This document shows positions 45,601 through 56,927 of a stretch of 64,000 nucleotides of DNA, in pieces. Source of the DNA: Betaproteobacteria bacterium (GTDB taxonomy: Bacteria > Pseudomonadota > Gammaproteobacteria > Burkholderiales > Ferrovaceae); NCBI GenBank assembly GCA_018971415.1, contig JAGXAW010000003.1, positions 1 through 64,000 of the forward strand, written 5' to 3'. Position 1 is the stretch's first letter; every line of letters begins with the position of its first letter. The position numbers and the translations under genes are program-made. Under the pieces are notes generated by a model, which saw only the letters and a list, made by a program, of their open reading frames with translations, searched no databases and was not told the origin of the DNA.

Positions 45601-47296
45601 CAAGTCTGGCTTGCGGCTCTTTGCTGTGTAACCCAAGTAGATTAGGACGTGGGCCAATAAAGGAGACGAGCGACATGACCAACTCTTCACGAATAGGATC
45701 GATAGGAGGGTTAGTCACCTGGGCAAAGAGCTGACGGAAATACTGATATAAGGATTTCGGACGGTTAGAGAGAACAGCCAATGGGGTGTCATCACCCATG
45801 GAGCCCACTGCCTCTTGACCGGTAGTGGCCATGGGGACCATCAGAAACTTAAGCTCTTCCTGGGTCACCCCAAAGGCCTGCTGACGATCCAATAGCGTTG
45901 AGGATTCTTCAGCGATTGTTGCTTTAGATACTGGGAGTTCCTCTAAACGTGTTTGGGTTTTAAGGAGCCATTCACGGTAGGGTTCAGCACTTGCCAATTG
46001 TTTTTTTAGTTCAGCATCACTAACAATACGCCCCTGTTCCATATCGATCAGTAGCATTTTGCCGGGCTGTAAGCGCCATTTTTTAATGATTTTTTCCTGT
46101 GGAATAGGCAGTACACCCATTTCAGAAGCCATCAATACCAAATCATCACTGGTTTGTAAGTAGCGCGCAGGACGAAGTCCATTACGGTCCAAGGTGGCAC
46201 CGATTTGACGCCCGTCGGTGAAAGCTACCGCTGCAGGACCATCCCATGGCTCCATTAAGGCCGCATGGTATTCATAGTAAGCACGGCGCTCTTCATCCAT
46301 TAAGGGGTTACCTGCCCAAGCCTCAGGAATGAGAAGAGTCATGGCTTGGATTAAGGGATAGCCGCCAGCCACCAATAATTCTAAAGCGTTATCAAAACTG
46401 GCTGAGTCAGATTGGCCCTCATCAATTAATGGCCAGATACTTTTTAAATCCTCTCCCAACAAAACAGATTCCATGGCCGCACGACGGGCCGCCATCCAGT
46501 TAACGTTGCCGCGAAGGGTGTTAATCTCACCGTTATGGGCAATCATTCTAAAGGGATGCGCTAAATCCCATGTAGGAAAGGTGTTGGTAGAAAACCGTTG
46601 ATGAACCAAAGCTAAAGCAGAAACCATTTCTGGGTCTTTTAAATCAAGATAGTAAGTGCCCACTTGATCGGCTAACAACATGCCTTTATAGATAATGGTT
46701 TTTGAGGATAAGGAGGGCACGTAAAATTCTTTACGGTCAATGCCTAAGGCAATGACTTTATGTTCACTGCGTTTTCTGGCTACAAATAGCTTACGTTCAA
46801 AGGCATTTTGGTCAGGGCAGTTATCACCTTGAGCCACAAAAATTTGTTTAATGACGGGTTCTACTACCTTAACGCTTTCCCCCAAGCCTTGATTGTTGGT
46901 TGGCACAACGCGCCAGCCCAACACTTTTTGTCCTGCTTCGGTCAAGGAGTTGGCAAGAATCTCTTCACACTGCAAACGCTTTTGCTCATCTTGAGGTAAA
47001 AAGACCATGCCCACGGCATAGTGGTTAATGGCCGGTAAAGTCATATTAAGAGTAGAGGTGACCTTACGTAAAAACGCATCGGGGAGTTGAATTAAAATCC
47101 CTGCGCCATCGCCGGCAAGAGGATCTGCGCCTGTTGCACCACGGTGAGTAAGATGCTCAAGAATTTGTAAGCCCTGTTGAACAATACTGTGACTCTTCTG
47201 TCCCTTAATGTGAGCCACAAAGCCCACACCGCAAGCATCGTGTTCGTTAACGGGATCATAAAGACCTTGTTCAGACGGAATATAAGGATGGTTCAC
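42674..47296 (-). CDS. gltB: Glutamate synthase large (alpha) subunit
   Basis: GltB makes two glutamates from 2-oxoglutarate and glutamine. The 1540-residue protein has the N-terminal class II amidotransferase domain, whose catalytic cysteine is in [14 protein letters not shown] (Cys22 of the precursor before processing), the central and FMN domains ([31 protein letters not shown]), the 3Fe-4S cysteines in [19 protein letters not shown], and the C-terminal beta-helix ([20 protein letters not shown]). GTG at 47296, preceded by an AGAGG element, is a better start than an in-frame TTG at 47314. Confidence 0.97.
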   Translation of the reverse strand: MNHPYIPSEQGLYDPVNEHDACGVGFVAHIKGQKSHSIVQQGLQILEHLTHRGATGADPLAGDGAGILIQLPDAFLRKVTSTLNMTLPAINHYAVGMVFLPQDEQKRLQCEEILANSLTEAGQKVLGWRVVPTNNQGLGESVKVVEPVIKQIFVAQGDNCPDQNAFERKLFVARKRSEHKVIALGIDRKEFYVPSLSSKTIIYKGMLLADQVGTYYLDLKDPEMVSALALVHQRFSTNTFPTWDLAHPFRMIAHNGEINTLRGNVNWMAARRAAMESVLLGEDLKSIWPLIDEGQSDSASFDNALELLVAGGYPLIQAMTLLIPEAWAGNPLMDEERRAYYEYHAALMEPWDGPAAVAFTDGRQIGATLDRNGLRPARYLQTSDDLVLMASEMGVLPIPQEKIIKKWRLQPGKMLLIDMEQGRIVSDAELKKQLASAEPYREWLLKTQTRLEELPVSKATIAEESSTLLDRQQAFGVTQEELKFLMVPMATTGQEAVGSMGDDTPLAVLSNRPKSLYQYFRQLFAQVTNPPIDPIREELVMSLVSFIGPRPNLLGLHSKEPQARLEVSQPILSIDDMNKLRQIDQYTSNQFKAQVLSINFPIAEGKQGIEKAVEALCAKAEQAVKEGINVLILSDRGVDQHHVAIPGLLATSAVHHHLIKQGLRTNTGLVVETGSAREVHHFALLAGYGAEAVHPYLAFETIDHLGDLLPQDLSLKEAHKRYIKAISKGLLKVMSKMGISTYQSYMGAQIFEAVGLNSQFVQRYFTGTATKIEGIGLPEVAEEVFRLHHLAYSSSPLYAGALDTGGEYAYRIRGEAHMWTPESISKLQLATKTGSYNTYREYAKVINDQSEKLMTLRGLFAIKSAPQPVPLAEVESAQSIVKRFATGAMSLGSISHEAHSTLAIAMNRIGGKSNTGEGGEDPMRFKPMANGDSMRSAIKQVASGRFGVTAEYLVNADDIQIKMAQGAKPGEGGQLPGHKVSQYIGKLRHSVPGVGLISPPPHHDIYSIEDLAQLIHDLKNVNPQARVSVKLVSEVGVGTVAAGVSKAHADHVTISGHDGGTGASPLSSIKYAGSPWELGLAETQQTLVLNKLRGRICVQADGQMKTGRDVVVAALLGADEFGFATAPLVVEGCIMMRKCHLNTCPVGVATQDPELIKKFTGQPEHVINYFFFVAEEVREYMAQMGFRTFDEMVGRVDMLDMKKGIEHWKAKGLDFSRIFHQPAMPKEVARSWKERQDHGLEAALDHQLIAGAKAALEKAEAVTITTEVRNLNRTVGAMLSGEVAKRYGHQGLPEDTIVVKAKGTAGQSFGAFLAKGISFELVGEANDYVGKGLCGGRIVIYPDPICPIKPEENIIVGNTVLYGAIAGECYFRGVAGERFAVRNSGATAVVEGVGDHGCEYMTGGTVVVLGEAGRNFAAGMSGGVAYVLDEAGDFEKRCNLAMVELEPIPAEDNALDESRGNLDSHGRVKVNHLGKPDVELLRSLIEKHAHYTNSERAKTILANWNEYLPRFVKVMPMEYRRALIELAREQHLDNKVTQHG

Positions 47297-47528
47297 TCGA
47301 ATAACCTCTACCAATCAATAATGTACTAATTGTTATAAACGGCCAAAAATAAGGCTAACTTAACCCAGACAGCTCTTTTTCACCTAAGTTGCAGGGGCAA
47401 AGGTTGAGTAGCTTAGCATTTAGCTAAGATTTCATACCGGGCATAGGATGATACAGCCATCTTGCATTGAGAGCAACCTTTTTTCAGCCCAAAACGCTGA
47501 CAAGGTAAGGCTAAAACCCCTACCCAAT
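47297..47528. other. aroB-gltB gap, gltB promoter region
   Basis: About 230 bp upstream of gltB, with no gene. An inverted repeat CTTAGC-attta-GCTAAG lies at 47412-47428. No clear promoter consensus was found on the minus strand. In several betaproteobacteria a dGTPase-like gene lies here; it is absent. Confidence 0.45.
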
Positions 47529-48647
47529 TTACACGGGAAGTTGGGTGGCTGAGCCGATGAAGGGGCTTGAACCGCGACTCAGTAACTGGCGGATAATGTC
47601 CTCCGGAATATCCTGACAAAGCATCGCTTGACCTAAGGACTTAAGCACCACGTAACGGATCTTACCTGCCTCAACTTTTTTATCACTGCTCATTAGGCTC
47701 AAATAGCGATCCACGCCAAGGTCAGGAGCAAGATGAGGTAACTGCAAAGCCTGAGATAGATTAATCACGCGCTGTAAATCAGATGAACTGATTAAACCTA
47801 GCCGTTGTGATAGGGCGCTTGCTATCAACATGCCAGCCGCCACTGCTTCACCATGGAGCCACGTACCATAGCCCATACCAGTTTCAATAGCATGACCAAA
47901 GGTATGGCCAAAGTTCAGTAACGCCCTGATCCCTGTGGTTTCATATTCATCTTCCGCCACAACCTGAGCCTTGTTTTGGCAGGAGCGATAAATCGCCTCA
48001 GTTAATATAGCAGGATCGCGTTGGTTAAGTTGTAAAGTATGCTCCTCTAACCAACTCATAAAGGTAACATCGCGAATAAAACCATATTTGATCACTTCAG
48101 CCAAACCTGCGCGGTACTCCCTATCTGGTAGGGTGGTGAGTGTATCCGTATCAGCCAACACCAAGCGTGGTTGATGAAAGGCGCCAATTAAGTTTTTTCC
48201 TAAATCATGATTGATGCCGGTTTTGCCTCCCACCGAGGAGTCAACTTGAGAGAGGAGTGTGGTTGGAATTTGAATGAATGATACGCCACGCAAGAAAGTG
48301 GCTGCTGCAAACCCCGTTAAATCACCAATCACCCCGCCCCCTAAAGCAATCACTGTTGAGCGTCGTTCAAAGCGTGCTTCCACCAAGGCATCCACAATCC
48401 GCTGGTAAGAGAAAAAATTCTTGTGAACTTCACCGTCAGGCAAGATACATTCATGAACATCAAGTTGACCATTCATGAGCGTCTTCTTAAGCGAAGACAA
48501 ATATAAAGGCGCTACTTTGTCATTACTGACAATCATCACCTGTTGACCCTGGAGGTGAGGTTTAATCAAAGAAAAATCCTGCATTAAGCCACTGCCAATA
48601 TGGATCGGGTAAGCCCGACCAAATAAATCAACGCTGAGTGTTTTCAT
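47529..48647 (-). CDS. aroB: 3-dehydroquinate synthase
   Basis: AroB performs the second step of the shikimate pathway, turning DAHP into 3-dehydroquinate with NAD+ and a divalent metal. The 372-residue protein has the NAD-binding block VIALGGGVIGDLTGFAAATFLRG, the PTTLLSQVDSSVGGKTGINH motif with catalytic lysine, and the metal-binding histidines in NFGHTFGHAIE and WLHGEAVAAGM. It overlaps the aroK 3' end by 20 bp, so the two steps are coupled. Confidence 0.97.
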   Translation of the reverse strand: MKTLSVDLFGRAYPIHIGSGLMQDFSLIKPHLQGQQVMIVSNDKVAPLYLSSLKKTLMNGQLDVHECILPDGEVHKNFFSYQRIVDALVEARFERRSTVIALGGGVIGDLTGFAAATFLRGVSFIQIPTTLLSQVDSSVGGKTGINHDLGKNLIGAFHQPRLVLADTDTLTTLPDREYRAGLAEVIKYGFIRDVTFMSWLEEHTLQLNQRDPAILTEAIYRSCQNKAQVVAEDEYETTGIRALLNFGHTFGHAIETGMGYGTWLHGEAVAAGMLIASALSQRLGLISSSDLQRVINLSQALQLPHLAPDLGVDRYLSLMSSDKKVEAGKIRYVVLKSLGQAMLCQDIPEDIIRQLLSRGSSPFIGSATQLPV

Positions 48648-49173
48648 GGGTAGTTAAATAATCGTTAATATTTTTTTCAATATGAGCCACTAACTTATCG
48701 ACGCTGTGATGTGCAGTATCAATAACCAAATGCGCTGTTTCTTCGTAAAAGGGGTTACGTTCAATAAACAGCTGTTGTAATTTTTTCAGTGGATCCGTGT
48801 TTTGTAATAAGGGTCTTTGTCGGTCTTTTTTGGTTCTTTTCCATAAATCTTCAACGCGCGCTCTTAAATAGAGGGCCACGCCTTTTTGCTGGAGTAGTTG
48901 ACGGGTGTTAGCGTTAAGTATCGCGCCACCACCAGTGGCTAAGACAATACCTGGTTTTTCAACTAACTCTTTAATGAGTTCAGCCTCCCGTTGCCGAAAA
49001 CCCGATTCACCCTCCAACTCGAAAATGGTGGCAATGGATACCCCTGTGCGGGCCTCTAATTCCTGGTCCGCATCAATAAAGTCTAAGTGAAGTTTTTTGG
49101 CCAATTGTTTGCCAACGGTGGTTTTTCCTGCCCCCATCAAACCGATCAAAAAAATATTTGGAAAAGTATTCAT
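48628..49173 (-). CDS. aroK: Shikimate kinase
   Basis: AroK phosphorylates shikimate using ATP. The 181-residue protein starts MNTFPNIFLIGLMGAGKTTVG, where the P-loop GLMGAGKTT lies near residue 10, and has the shikimate-binding Asp in DFIDADQELEAR and the Gly-rich VLATGGGAILN. A longer in-frame start exists upstream, but it would run into the divergent ponA gene and has no family similarity, so ATG at 49173 is used. aroK and ponA are divergent with only 52 bp between their starts. Confidence 0.96.
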   Translation of the reverse strand: MNTFPNIFLIGLMGAGKTTVGKQLAKKLHLDFIDADQELEARTGVSIATIFELEGESGFRQREAELIKELVEKPGIVLATGGGAILNANTRQLLQQKGVALYLRARVEDLWKRTKKDRQRPLLQNTDPLKKLQQLFIERNPFYEETAHLVIDTAHHSVDKLVAHIEKNINDYLTTHENTQR

Positions 49174-49225
49174 GCTGTTATTGTACCCGCGCACCGCATA
49201 TAATGGCGAGTAACCGATTACGAGA

Positions 49226-51481
49226 ATGCAACTTATGTTATTAAAAAGATTGCTCATGCCATTAGGTGTTTTAATGGCGCTAGGCCTAACAGGTGCCGGA
49301 TTAGTGGTTCTTGCTATGGCGCTCATTTATCCCAGTCTTCCCTCCCTTGAAGCAATGACTGACTATCGTCCCAAGGTGCCGCTTCGGGTATTTACCGCTG
49401 ATAATCAGTTAATTGGTGAATTTGGAGAGGAAAAGCGCGTGGTGCTTAAATTGCGTTCTGTTCCCTTACGTATGCGTCAAGCAATTTTGGCGGCCGAGGA
49501 TGACCGCTTTTATCAGCATGGTGCAGTGGATTATCAAGGTGTTTTAAGAGCACTCTTTGCGGATATTTTTTCAGGTAGCGCAAAAGAAGGAGCAAGTACC
49601 ATTACTATGCAGGTTGCGCGTAATTTCTTTTTAAGTAATGAGCGAACAATTACCCGTAAAGTGTCTGAGATTTTGTTGGCCTACAAAATTGAGAGTAACT
49701 TATCGAAAGACCAAATTTTAGAGCTGTACATCAATCAGATTTATTTAGGTCAGCGCGCCTATGGTTTTGGTGCTGCCGCCTATGTGTACTATGGTAAGTC
49801 TCTTGATCAATTGTCCGTCTCGGAAATGGCTATGTTAGCGGGCCTGCCTAAGGCACCATCCAGATACAATCCAATGATTAACCCAAAGCGCGCTGCCTTA
49901 AGGCAGCAATATGTTTTACGTCGTATGCGTGAACTCAATTATATTAACGTGGCTGAGTACAACTACGCCATGGAGCACCCAGGTCATGTGGCCGATAGCC
50001 GTTCAGTGTATTCCGTTAAAGCAGATTACGTGGCGGAATTGGTTCGTCAGTACATGGTCAAAGCCTATGGGGAGAGAGTCTATGGCTTAGGTTATAAGGT
50101 CATTACGACCCTGTACAAGGCCAATCAAAATGCCGCCTTTGATGCCGTTCGTCGCGGAGTGCTGGCCTATGATCATCGACATGGTTACCGTGGTCCTGAG
50201 GACAGCGTGGAACTTCCAGATCACGCTATTACCGACGCTGATCTTGAGGACGCCATCTCCGACTACGACATCAGTAACGGACTTTATCCTGCTGTTGTTG
50301 TTGATGCTTCGACGCAAGAGGTTAGGGCGTATGTTAAGTCGCTCGGTATGATGGTGCTGCGCGGCGATCAGTTAACTTTTGCCAAGGCTGGTTTAGAGGC
50401 TAATGCCAAACATAGCTTACGTATACAACGCGGATCAGTAATTCGAGTTGAGCAGGAAGACAATGGGGTGTGGACGCTGTCACAGTACCCTAAGGTGGAG
50501 TCGGCGTTGGTATCCATTGATAGCCACACAGGAGCAATTCGCGCCTTAGTGGGCGGTTTTGATTTTGATAACAATAAATACAATCATGCCATTCAAGCCT
50601 ATCGCCAACCTGGCTCTAGTTTTAAACCCTTTATTTATTCAGCGGCCTTAGAGAAAGGGTATATGCCTTCTACGCTCATGGATGATTTACCGCTCACGAT
50701 TAACGATCCTAATATTAACGGCGGACAACCTTGGCAGCCGCATAATTATGAGAATGAGTATCTTGGTCCGATGCCACTACGTTTGGCTCTGGCTAAATCT
50801 AAAAACATGGTAGCTATTCGATTATTACAAGCCATCACGCCTTCCTATGCCCATCAGTACATCACGCGTTTTGGTTTTGAACCAGATAAGCATCCTCCTT
50901 ATTTGAGTATGGCGTTGGGTTCTGGTTTGGCAACCCCAGTTCAGATGGCCACGGCCTATGCTGTGTTTGCTAATGGCGGCTTTAGAGTTAAACCCTTTTA
51001 TATTGATCATATTGTCGATGCTCAAGGAAAGATCATCAGTCAAACCATTCCTCAAGTGGCGGGTGAGGGCGCTGAACAGGTGATCGATGAGCGTAATGCT
51101 TTTGTGATGCGCAGTATGCTCAAAGAAGTCATTCGTCAGGGGACGGGTGTGAAAGCTCAAGAGTTGGGCCGTAACGATTTAGCAGGAAAAACAGGGACAA
51201 CCAACGATTTGGTGGATGCATGGTTTACGGGTTTTCAGCCCTCATTGGTCGCAGTTGCTTGGGTTGGCTTTGATAAACCGGTGACGCTAGGCTCTGGTGA
51301 GACGGGAGCGCATGCGGCGCTACCCATTTGGATTGATTACATGAAAGTTGCCTTAAGTCATACTCCCGAGAGTCAAGAGAGTATGCCACCAGGTGTTGCC
51401 TATGTGTCCATTAACCCCGCTACCGGTAAACCTGATAGATCAGGATCAGTGATGGATTACGTGTATACAGATACAAGGTAG
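49226..51481 (+). CDS. ponA: Penicillin-binding protein 1A (bifunctional transglycosylase/transpeptidase)
   Basis: PBP1A polymerises and crosslinks peptidoglycan. The 751-residue protein has a short N-terminal membrane anchor (LGLTGAGLVVLAMALIY), the GT51 glycosyltransferase domain with the catalytic Glu in ILAAEDDRFYQHGAVDY and the ASTITMQVARN motif, an OB-like insert, and the transpeptidase domain with SxxK (GSSFKPF), SKN (AKSKNMVAI) and KTG (AGKTGTTND). All catalytic motifs are intact. In most betaproteobacteria pilMNOPQ lies between this gene and aroK; here it does not. Confidence 0.95.
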   Translation: MQLMLLKRLLMPLGVLMALGLTGAGLVVLAMALIYPSLPSLEAMTDYRPKVPLRVFTADNQLIGEFGEEKRVVLKLRSVPLRMRQAILAAEDDRFYQHGAVDYQGVLRALFADIFSGSAKEGASTITMQVARNFFLSNERTITRKVSEILLAYKIESNLSKDQILELYINQIYLGQRAYGFGAAAYVYYGKSLDQLSVSEMAMLAGLPKAPSRYNPMINPKRAALRQQYVLRRMRELNYINVAEYNYAMEHPGHVADSRSVYSVKADYVAELVRQYMVKAYGERVYGLGYKVITTLYKANQNAAFDAVRRGVLAYDHRHGYRGPEDSVELPDHAITDADLEDAISDYDISNGLYPAVVVDASTQEVRAYVKSLGMMVLRGDQLTFAKAGLEANAKHSLRIQRGSVIRVEQEDNGVWTLSQYPKVESALVSIDSHTGAIRALVGGFDFDNNKYNHAIQAYRQPGSSFKPFIYSAALEKGYMPSTLMDDLPLTINDPNINGGQPWQPHNYENEYLGPMPLRLALAKSKNMVAIRLLQAITPSYAHQYITRFGFEPDKHPPYLSMALGSGLATPVQMATAYAVFANGGFRVKPFYIDHIVDAQGKIISQTIPQVAGEGAEQVIDERNAFVMRSMLKEVIRQGTGVKAQELGRNDLAGKTGTTNDLVDAWFTGFQPSLVAVAWVGFDKPVTLGSGETGAHAALPIWIDYMKVALSHTPESQESMPPGVAYVSINPATGKPDRSGSVMDYVYTDTR

Positions 51482-51484
51482 ACA

Positions 51485-53082
<1,598 letters not shown>

Positions 53083-53135
53083 CTAATCGTTAAAAATGAC
53101 GGAACTTTATTCTTTAACTCCTACTCTACCACTAG

Positions 53136-53241
53136 GTTGGCTAATTACTGTTAATTACCAACGCCTGCTCTCTCCCTATGCAGGTGCCTTATTTAAAAGG
53201 CCTTCACCCCCTACCCTTCCCAATTGTAGGGGGTTTTTTTT
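53136..53241 (+). ncRNA. Candidate small RNA between hemB and engB
   Basis: On the plus strand, four hairpins are spaced through about 105 bp: GTTGG(c)TAATTA-ctgt-TAATTACCAAC (53136-53162, one bulged C), CCTGC/GCAGG (53164-53184), GCCTT/AAGGC (53186-53201) and the final CCCCCTAC/GTAGGGGG (53207-53233), which is followed by eight Ts, a classical intrinsic terminator. The flanking genes hemB and engB are on the minus strand, so the terminator does not belong to either. No convincing promoter could be fixed; the start of the RNA is therefore uncertain. Confidence 0.4.
53207..53241 (+). terminator. Rho-independent terminator, plus strand
   Basis: An 8-bp GC-rich stem (CCCCCTAC, 53207-53214; GTAGGGGG, 53226-53233) with an 11-nt loop is followed by eight Ts at 53234-53241. 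The T tract lies on the plus strand only, so termination is of rightward transcripts. The closest plus-strand gene upstream is more than 1.1 kb away. Confidence 0.75.
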
Positions 53242-53863
53242 ATTCTTCTTCCGCTAACTCATTGATACTGTTCTCTTTTTTAAAGAAAGAGTGAAGTAAT
53301 TCGGTGACCTCATCAAAGCCCTGGCGGTTATGGCTTGAAAAAGGAATAACACTATAAGGTAGCTTGAGGTTCTTTAATTCTGCTTTAACTTCCTGCAATA
53401 CCTTGGTCTGCCCACCACGACCCAGTTTGTCGGCCTTAGTCAACAGGATTAACAGAGGTTTGCCTGTGGGTTCAAACCATTCTAGCAATTGGCGATCAAG
53501 GGGGGTTAGGGGATGGCGAATATCCATTAATACTACCAGTGCCCGAAGAGAGTCACGGTAGGTGAGGTACTGTGACAGAAGCTTCTGCCAATGCAGTTTC
53601 ACAGAGAGGGGCACTTCAGCGTAACCATATCCTGGTAAATCCACTAAAAAGCAGTCATCTCCCAGGGAAAAGTAGTTAATATGCTGCGTTCTACCAGGAG
53701 TTTTACTGGTAAAGGCTAACTTTCTTTGCTGTGTTAAGCAATTAATGGCACTGGATTTACCGGCGTTTGAGCGTCCGGCAAAAGCCACTTCCACAATATT
53801 GTCAGGGGGCAAGCCCTTCCACTCATTGACAGTAATAAAAAACTTAGCTTGGTGAAAATTCAC
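53240..53863 (-). CDS. engB: Ribosome biogenesis GTPase EngB (YihA)
   Basis: EngB is an essential-type GTPase thought to aid assembly of the large ribosomal subunit. The 207-residue protein has the P-loop GRSNAGKSSAINCL (about residue 31), the G2/G3 region TPGRTQHINYF and DLPGYGYAEV, and the G4 motif LTKADKL. Start is GTG at 53861-53863. It is followed by the plus-strand terminator region; hemL lies 13 bp upstream on the same strand. Confidence 0.95.
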   Translation of the reverse strand: MNFHQAKFFITVNEWKGLPPDNIVEVAFAGRSNAGKSSAINCLTQQRKLAFTSKTPGRTQHINYFSLGDDCFLVDLPGYGYAEVPLSVKLHWQKLLSQYLTYRDSLRALVVLMDIRHPLTPLDRQLLEWFEPTGKPLLILLTKADKLGRGGQTKVLQEVKAELKNLKLPYSVIPFSSHNRQGFDEVTELLHSFFKKENSINELAEEE

Positions 53864-53875
53864 TTGGATTATCCT

Positions 53876-55162
53876 TTAGCTTGCCAGCTGACAAAATACT
53901 TTTTCCGCGGCTTCTAGCGTTTCATCAAGCTCCTGTGTGCCATGCACAGTGGAAACAAAGCCAGCTTCAAAGGCTGATGGGGCAAAATAAATCCCTTCGG
54001 TGAGCATGCCATGGAAAAAACGTTTGAAAAGCTCATTATCAGCACGCATGACCTCTGCAAGATTGCTCGGGCACTGCGCTTGAAAATGTAAACCAAACAT
54101 GCCTCCCACCGAGCAGGAGGAGAGGTTAAAGCCATAGCGCCCACCAATTTCCGTTATGCCGTCCATCACCGCCCGGGTTATGTCGCCCAAGCGTTCATAT
54201 AAGCCAGGCTCTCTCGCTAAGCGTAAATTCGCTAACCCTGCGGTCACAGCAACCGGGTTACCCGATAGGGTGCCTGCTTGATAAACGGGTCCCAGTGGAG
54301 CCAAATGCTCCATGATATCTCGTCGTCCACCAAAGGCGGCTAAGGGCATGCCACCACCGATGACTTTCCCTAGTGTAGTTAAATCAGGCTTAATGCCATA
54401 GATAGACTGCGCGCCACCCAGTGCCACTCTGAAGCCCGTCATCACCTCATCAAAGATTAAAACAGCACCATACTGTTGAGTAACTTCGCGGCAGGCCTGT
54501 AAGAAGGCGTGATGGGGAAGAACCATATTCATGTTGCCGGCAATGGGCTCCACGATGATCGCTGCAATCTCTTCGCCATAGCGCTGAAAACAGGCTTTTA
54601 ATGCCTCCACATCGTTGTAGGGTAAAACCAGTGTGTGAGATGCCAGATCAGCGGGAATACCTTTTGAGTCGGGTTGGCCCAAGGTCAAGGCTCCTGAGCC
54701 TGCCTTAACGAGGAGCGCATCACCATGGCCGTGATAGCATCCATCAAACTTTACAATGTTAGTGCGTCCCGTAAAGCCCCGGGCAAGACGAATAGCACTC
54801 ATGGTGGCTTCAGTGCCTGAGCTTGTGAGACGGAGCATCTCAAGGGAGGGCATAAGGGCAATAATTTCCTCTGCCAGTGTGATTTCAAGCTCCGTTGGTG
54901 CACCAAAACTCATCCCATCTTTGGCAATGGCGCACACTGCGTTAACAATCTCAGGGTTGGCATGGCCGTGTAATAGGGGTCCCCATGAACATACATAATC
55001 AATGTATTCTTGGCCTGCAGCATCCCAAAAGCGAGGACCTTTTCCTTTTTGAAAGAAACGGGGTGTTCCCCCTACACTGCGAAAGGCTCGAACAGGAGAA
55101 TTAACGCCACCAGGAATAACCTGTTGGGCACGATTAAATAATTCTTCATTGGTGGTGTTCAT
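53876..55162 (-). CDS. hemL: Glutamate-1-semialdehyde 2,1-aminomutase
   Basis: HemL makes 5-aminolevulinate from glutamate-1-semialdehyde in the C5 pathway. The PLP enzyme has the aminotransferase III motifs [16 protein letters not shown] and the catalytic lysine in [17 protein letters not shown] (about residue 270), plus [17 protein letters not shown]-like [19 protein letters not shown] at 55162, giving 428 residues ([19 protein letters not shown]), is a better start than an ATG 17 codons upstream, because that extension has no family similarity. It overlaps the thiE 3' end by 17 bp. Confidence 0.96.
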   Translation of the reverse strand: MNTTNEELFNRAQQVIPGGVNSPVRAFRSVGGTPRFFQKGKGPRFWDAAGQEYIDYVCSWGPLLHGHANPEIVNAVCAIAKDGMSFGAPTELEITLAEEIIALMPSLEMLRLTSSGTEATMSAIRLARGFTGRTNIVKFDGCYHGHGDALLVKAGSGALTLGQPDSKGIPADLASHTLVLPYNDVEALKACFQRYGEEIAAIIVEPIAGNMNMVLPHHAFLQACREVTQQYGAVLIFDEVMTGFRVALGGAQSIYGIKPDLTTLGKVIGGGMPLAAFGGRRDIMEHLAPLGPVYQAGTLSGNPVAVTAGLANLRLAREPGLYERLGDITRAVMDGITEIGGRYGFNLSSCSVGGMFGLHFQAQCPSNLAEVMRADNELFKRFFHGMLTEGIYFAPSAFEAGFVSTVHGTQELDETLEAAEKVFCQLAS

Positions 55163-55811
55163 GGTGCATCCTTGATTCAATAATAAGTTGTTGGAATTGT
55201 TGTACTGTTTCATTAAGAGTTTCTAAATTCGCTAAGGCACCAACCACAGCAATGGCGTCAGCTCCTGCATGGATGACAGCTTTAGCATTGTTCACAGTGA
55301 TGCCACCAATGGCTACTTTGGTGATTGATCTGAGTGTCCTGTCTTGATCAAATAAATGAAGAGGGGCTATGGCGGCATGAGCTTTGGTGCTGGATGGAAA
55401 AACACTGCCAAAGGCCACATAATCAGCCCCCAGTTCTTGGGCTTTCATTGCAAGATCAAGATCTTGATAACAGGAGGCACCCACCATCAATGTGTGGGTG
55501 GAATAGCGAGTGTTAAGCTCGTTTAAGGATAAATCTTGCGTACCCAAGTGAACTCCATAAGCATTTATTTCCAGTGCCAGCTCCACATCATCGTTAACAA
55601 TAAGGTGGGCACCTCTCTCAGAGAGGTATGACTGCAGTGCACGCGCTTCTTGTTGTTTCATGGCGTTAGACAATTGTTTTCTGCGATATTGAAACCACTT
55701 AACACTATGGCGTGTTAAGGCTTCAGCCCACAGCATAAGCTCGGTAAAGGAGAAGGATTCAGGGGTTATGGCGTAAAGACCGCTTGGCGTGTCGCGTTTA
55801 ATGTGTGTCAC
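55146..55811 (-). CDS. thiE: Thiamine-phosphate synthase
   Basis: ThiE joins HMP-pyrophosphate and the thiazole phosphate to give thiamine phosphate. The 221-residue TIM-barrel enzyme has [10 protein letters not shown], the substrate-binding [22 protein letters not shown], and [16 protein letters not shown]. The start is GTG at 55809-55811, 14 bp inside the thiD end. The thiD-thiE-hemL order is common in betaproteobacteria. Confidence 0.95.
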   Translation of the reverse strand: MTHIKRDTPSGLYAITPESFSFTELMLWAEALTRHSVKWFQYRRKQLSNAMKQQEARALQSYLSERGAHLIVNDDVELALEINAYGVHLGTQDLSLNELNTRYSTHTLMVGASCYQDLDLAMKAQELGADYVAFGSVFPSSTKAHAAIAPLHLFDQDRTLRSITKVAIGGITVNNAKAVIHAGADAIAVVGALANLETLNETVQQFQQLIIESRMHHEHHQ

Positions 55812-56628
55812 CCGCTTGTCGATCCTCTCTTGCCCAGAATAAGCGATCAGGTATGGGTTGCCCCATCCCTAAGCGAAATGCATCTTTCAGGGTTTGCCAT
55901 GTGTATTCCTGCGCTTCAGCTACGGCTTCTGCAATATCAAGGCCTTGTGCTAATCCTGCGGCAATGGCTGAACTTAACGTGCAGCCAGAGCCATGGTAGC
56001 TTCCAGATAAGCGCTCCCAGCCATCAGCGCGGATGACGCCCTCTCGGCCATAGAGCGTATTAATCACTTGGGTGGTGTGGTGGTGAGTGCCTGTAATCAG
56101 AACATACTCACACCCCGTGGCTAAAATTTCTTCAGCCGCTAGAGCCAAATCTTGATTATCCTCTTCTTGGCTGTCATCTGCTGTGAGTCTAAGGATTTCT
56201 AAGGTGTTAGGAGTAATGATGGTGGATTGCGGGATAATTAAATCCTTCATGGCAGCAATCATGTCCTCAGAGGCCAGTTCATCGCCTCGACCACTTGCTA
56301 AAACTGGATCAAGCACTAAGGGTATTTCTGGGTAGTCAGACACAATCTCGGCGATGGCGGCAATGCTCTCAATACTGCCTAAAACCCCCAATTTAAACAC
56401 GGCGACCGGAACATCTTCCAGAATACAACGGGCTTGATCAGCCACCCACTCAGCATCGAGCGGAAAAACATCCTCTACCCCTGTGGTGTCTTGAATGGTG
56501 ACAGCGGTCACCACAGACAAAGGATGACATCCCATGGAGGAGAGAGTCATGATGTCAGCCTGTAAACCGGCACCCCCGCTGGGGTCGGTGGCGGCAAAGA
56601 CTAAAACGGCTGGTGGTGGAGTGGTCAT
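55798..56628 (-). CDS. thiD: Hydroxymethylpyrimidine/phosphomethylpyrimidine kinase
   Basis: ThiD phosphorylates HMP and HMP-phosphate to the pyrophosphate used by ThiE. The 276-residue ribokinase-family protein has FAATDPSGGAGLQADIMTL at the N-terminus, the HMP-binding block VVTAVTIQDTTGVE, and the catalytic region LSGSYHGSGCTLSSAIAAGLA, where the GxGC holds the anion hole. Start is ATG at 56626-56628. It diverges from rubredoxin. Confidence 0.96.
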   Translation of the reverse strand: MTTPPPAVLVFAATDPSGGAGLQADIMTLSSMGCHPLSVVTAVTIQDTTGVEDVFPLDAEWVADQARCILEDVPVAVFKLGVLGSIESIAAIAEIVSDYPEIPLVLDPVLASGRGDELASEDMIAAMKDLIIPQSTIITPNTLEILRLTADDSQEEDNQDLALAAEEILATGCEYVLITGTHHHTTQVINTLYGREGVIRADGWERLSGSYHGSGCTLSSAIAAGLAQGLDIAEAVAEAQEYTWQTLKDAFRLGMGQPIPDRLFWAREDRQAGDTH

Positions 56629-56682
56629 GATACAGTTGCTCTTAAAGGCGTCCGGTTTTATGATGTTTGTTTTTGTGGGTAA

Positions 56683-56695
56683 AGAGTTAAACTCT
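56683..56695. repeat. Short inverted repeat between thiD and rubredoxin gene
   Basis: AGAGTTAAACTCT is a perfect palindrome (six-base arms, one central base) in the divergent intergenic region. It could be an operator; no regulator was recognised. Confidence 0.3.
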
Positions 56696-56744
56696 ATTAA
56701 CTCACTATAGTCGAACCATTTTAACTCAATTCTTTAGGAAAAGT

Positions 56745-56927
56745 ATGAATACAGCAGCACCTTTTAAAACCTATTTGTGTCTTATTTGCGGGTATATTTA
56801 TGATGAAGAGCAAGGTGATCCAGAGGAAGGCTTAGCCCCTGGAACGCGTTGGGAAGATGTGCCGGTGAATTGGGTGTGCCCAGAATGCGGAGCCAGAAAA
56901 GAAGATTTTGAGATGATTGAAATCTAG
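56745..56927 (+). CDS. Rubredoxin
   Basis: The 60-residue protein is a one-iron electron carrier. Two CxxC pairs ([18 protein letters not shown] and [13 protein letters not shown]) provide the four cysteine ligands. It starts at ATG 56745, preceded by an AGGA element, and overlaps uppP by 4 bp at its convergent end. Small rubredoxins next to the thiD-thiE-hemL cluster are common in betaproteobacteria. The partner reductase is not in the window. Confidence 0.96.
   Translation: MNTAAPFKTYLCLICGYIYDEEQGDPEEGLAPGTRWEDVPVNWVCPECGARKEDFEMIEI

Noticed and set aside
47413-47619. Minus-strand 68-codon frame over the aroB end and gap, with Cys pair
   Set aside because: It overlaps the aroB end in another frame and has no recognisable domain; only two cysteines spaced by two residues were suggestive.
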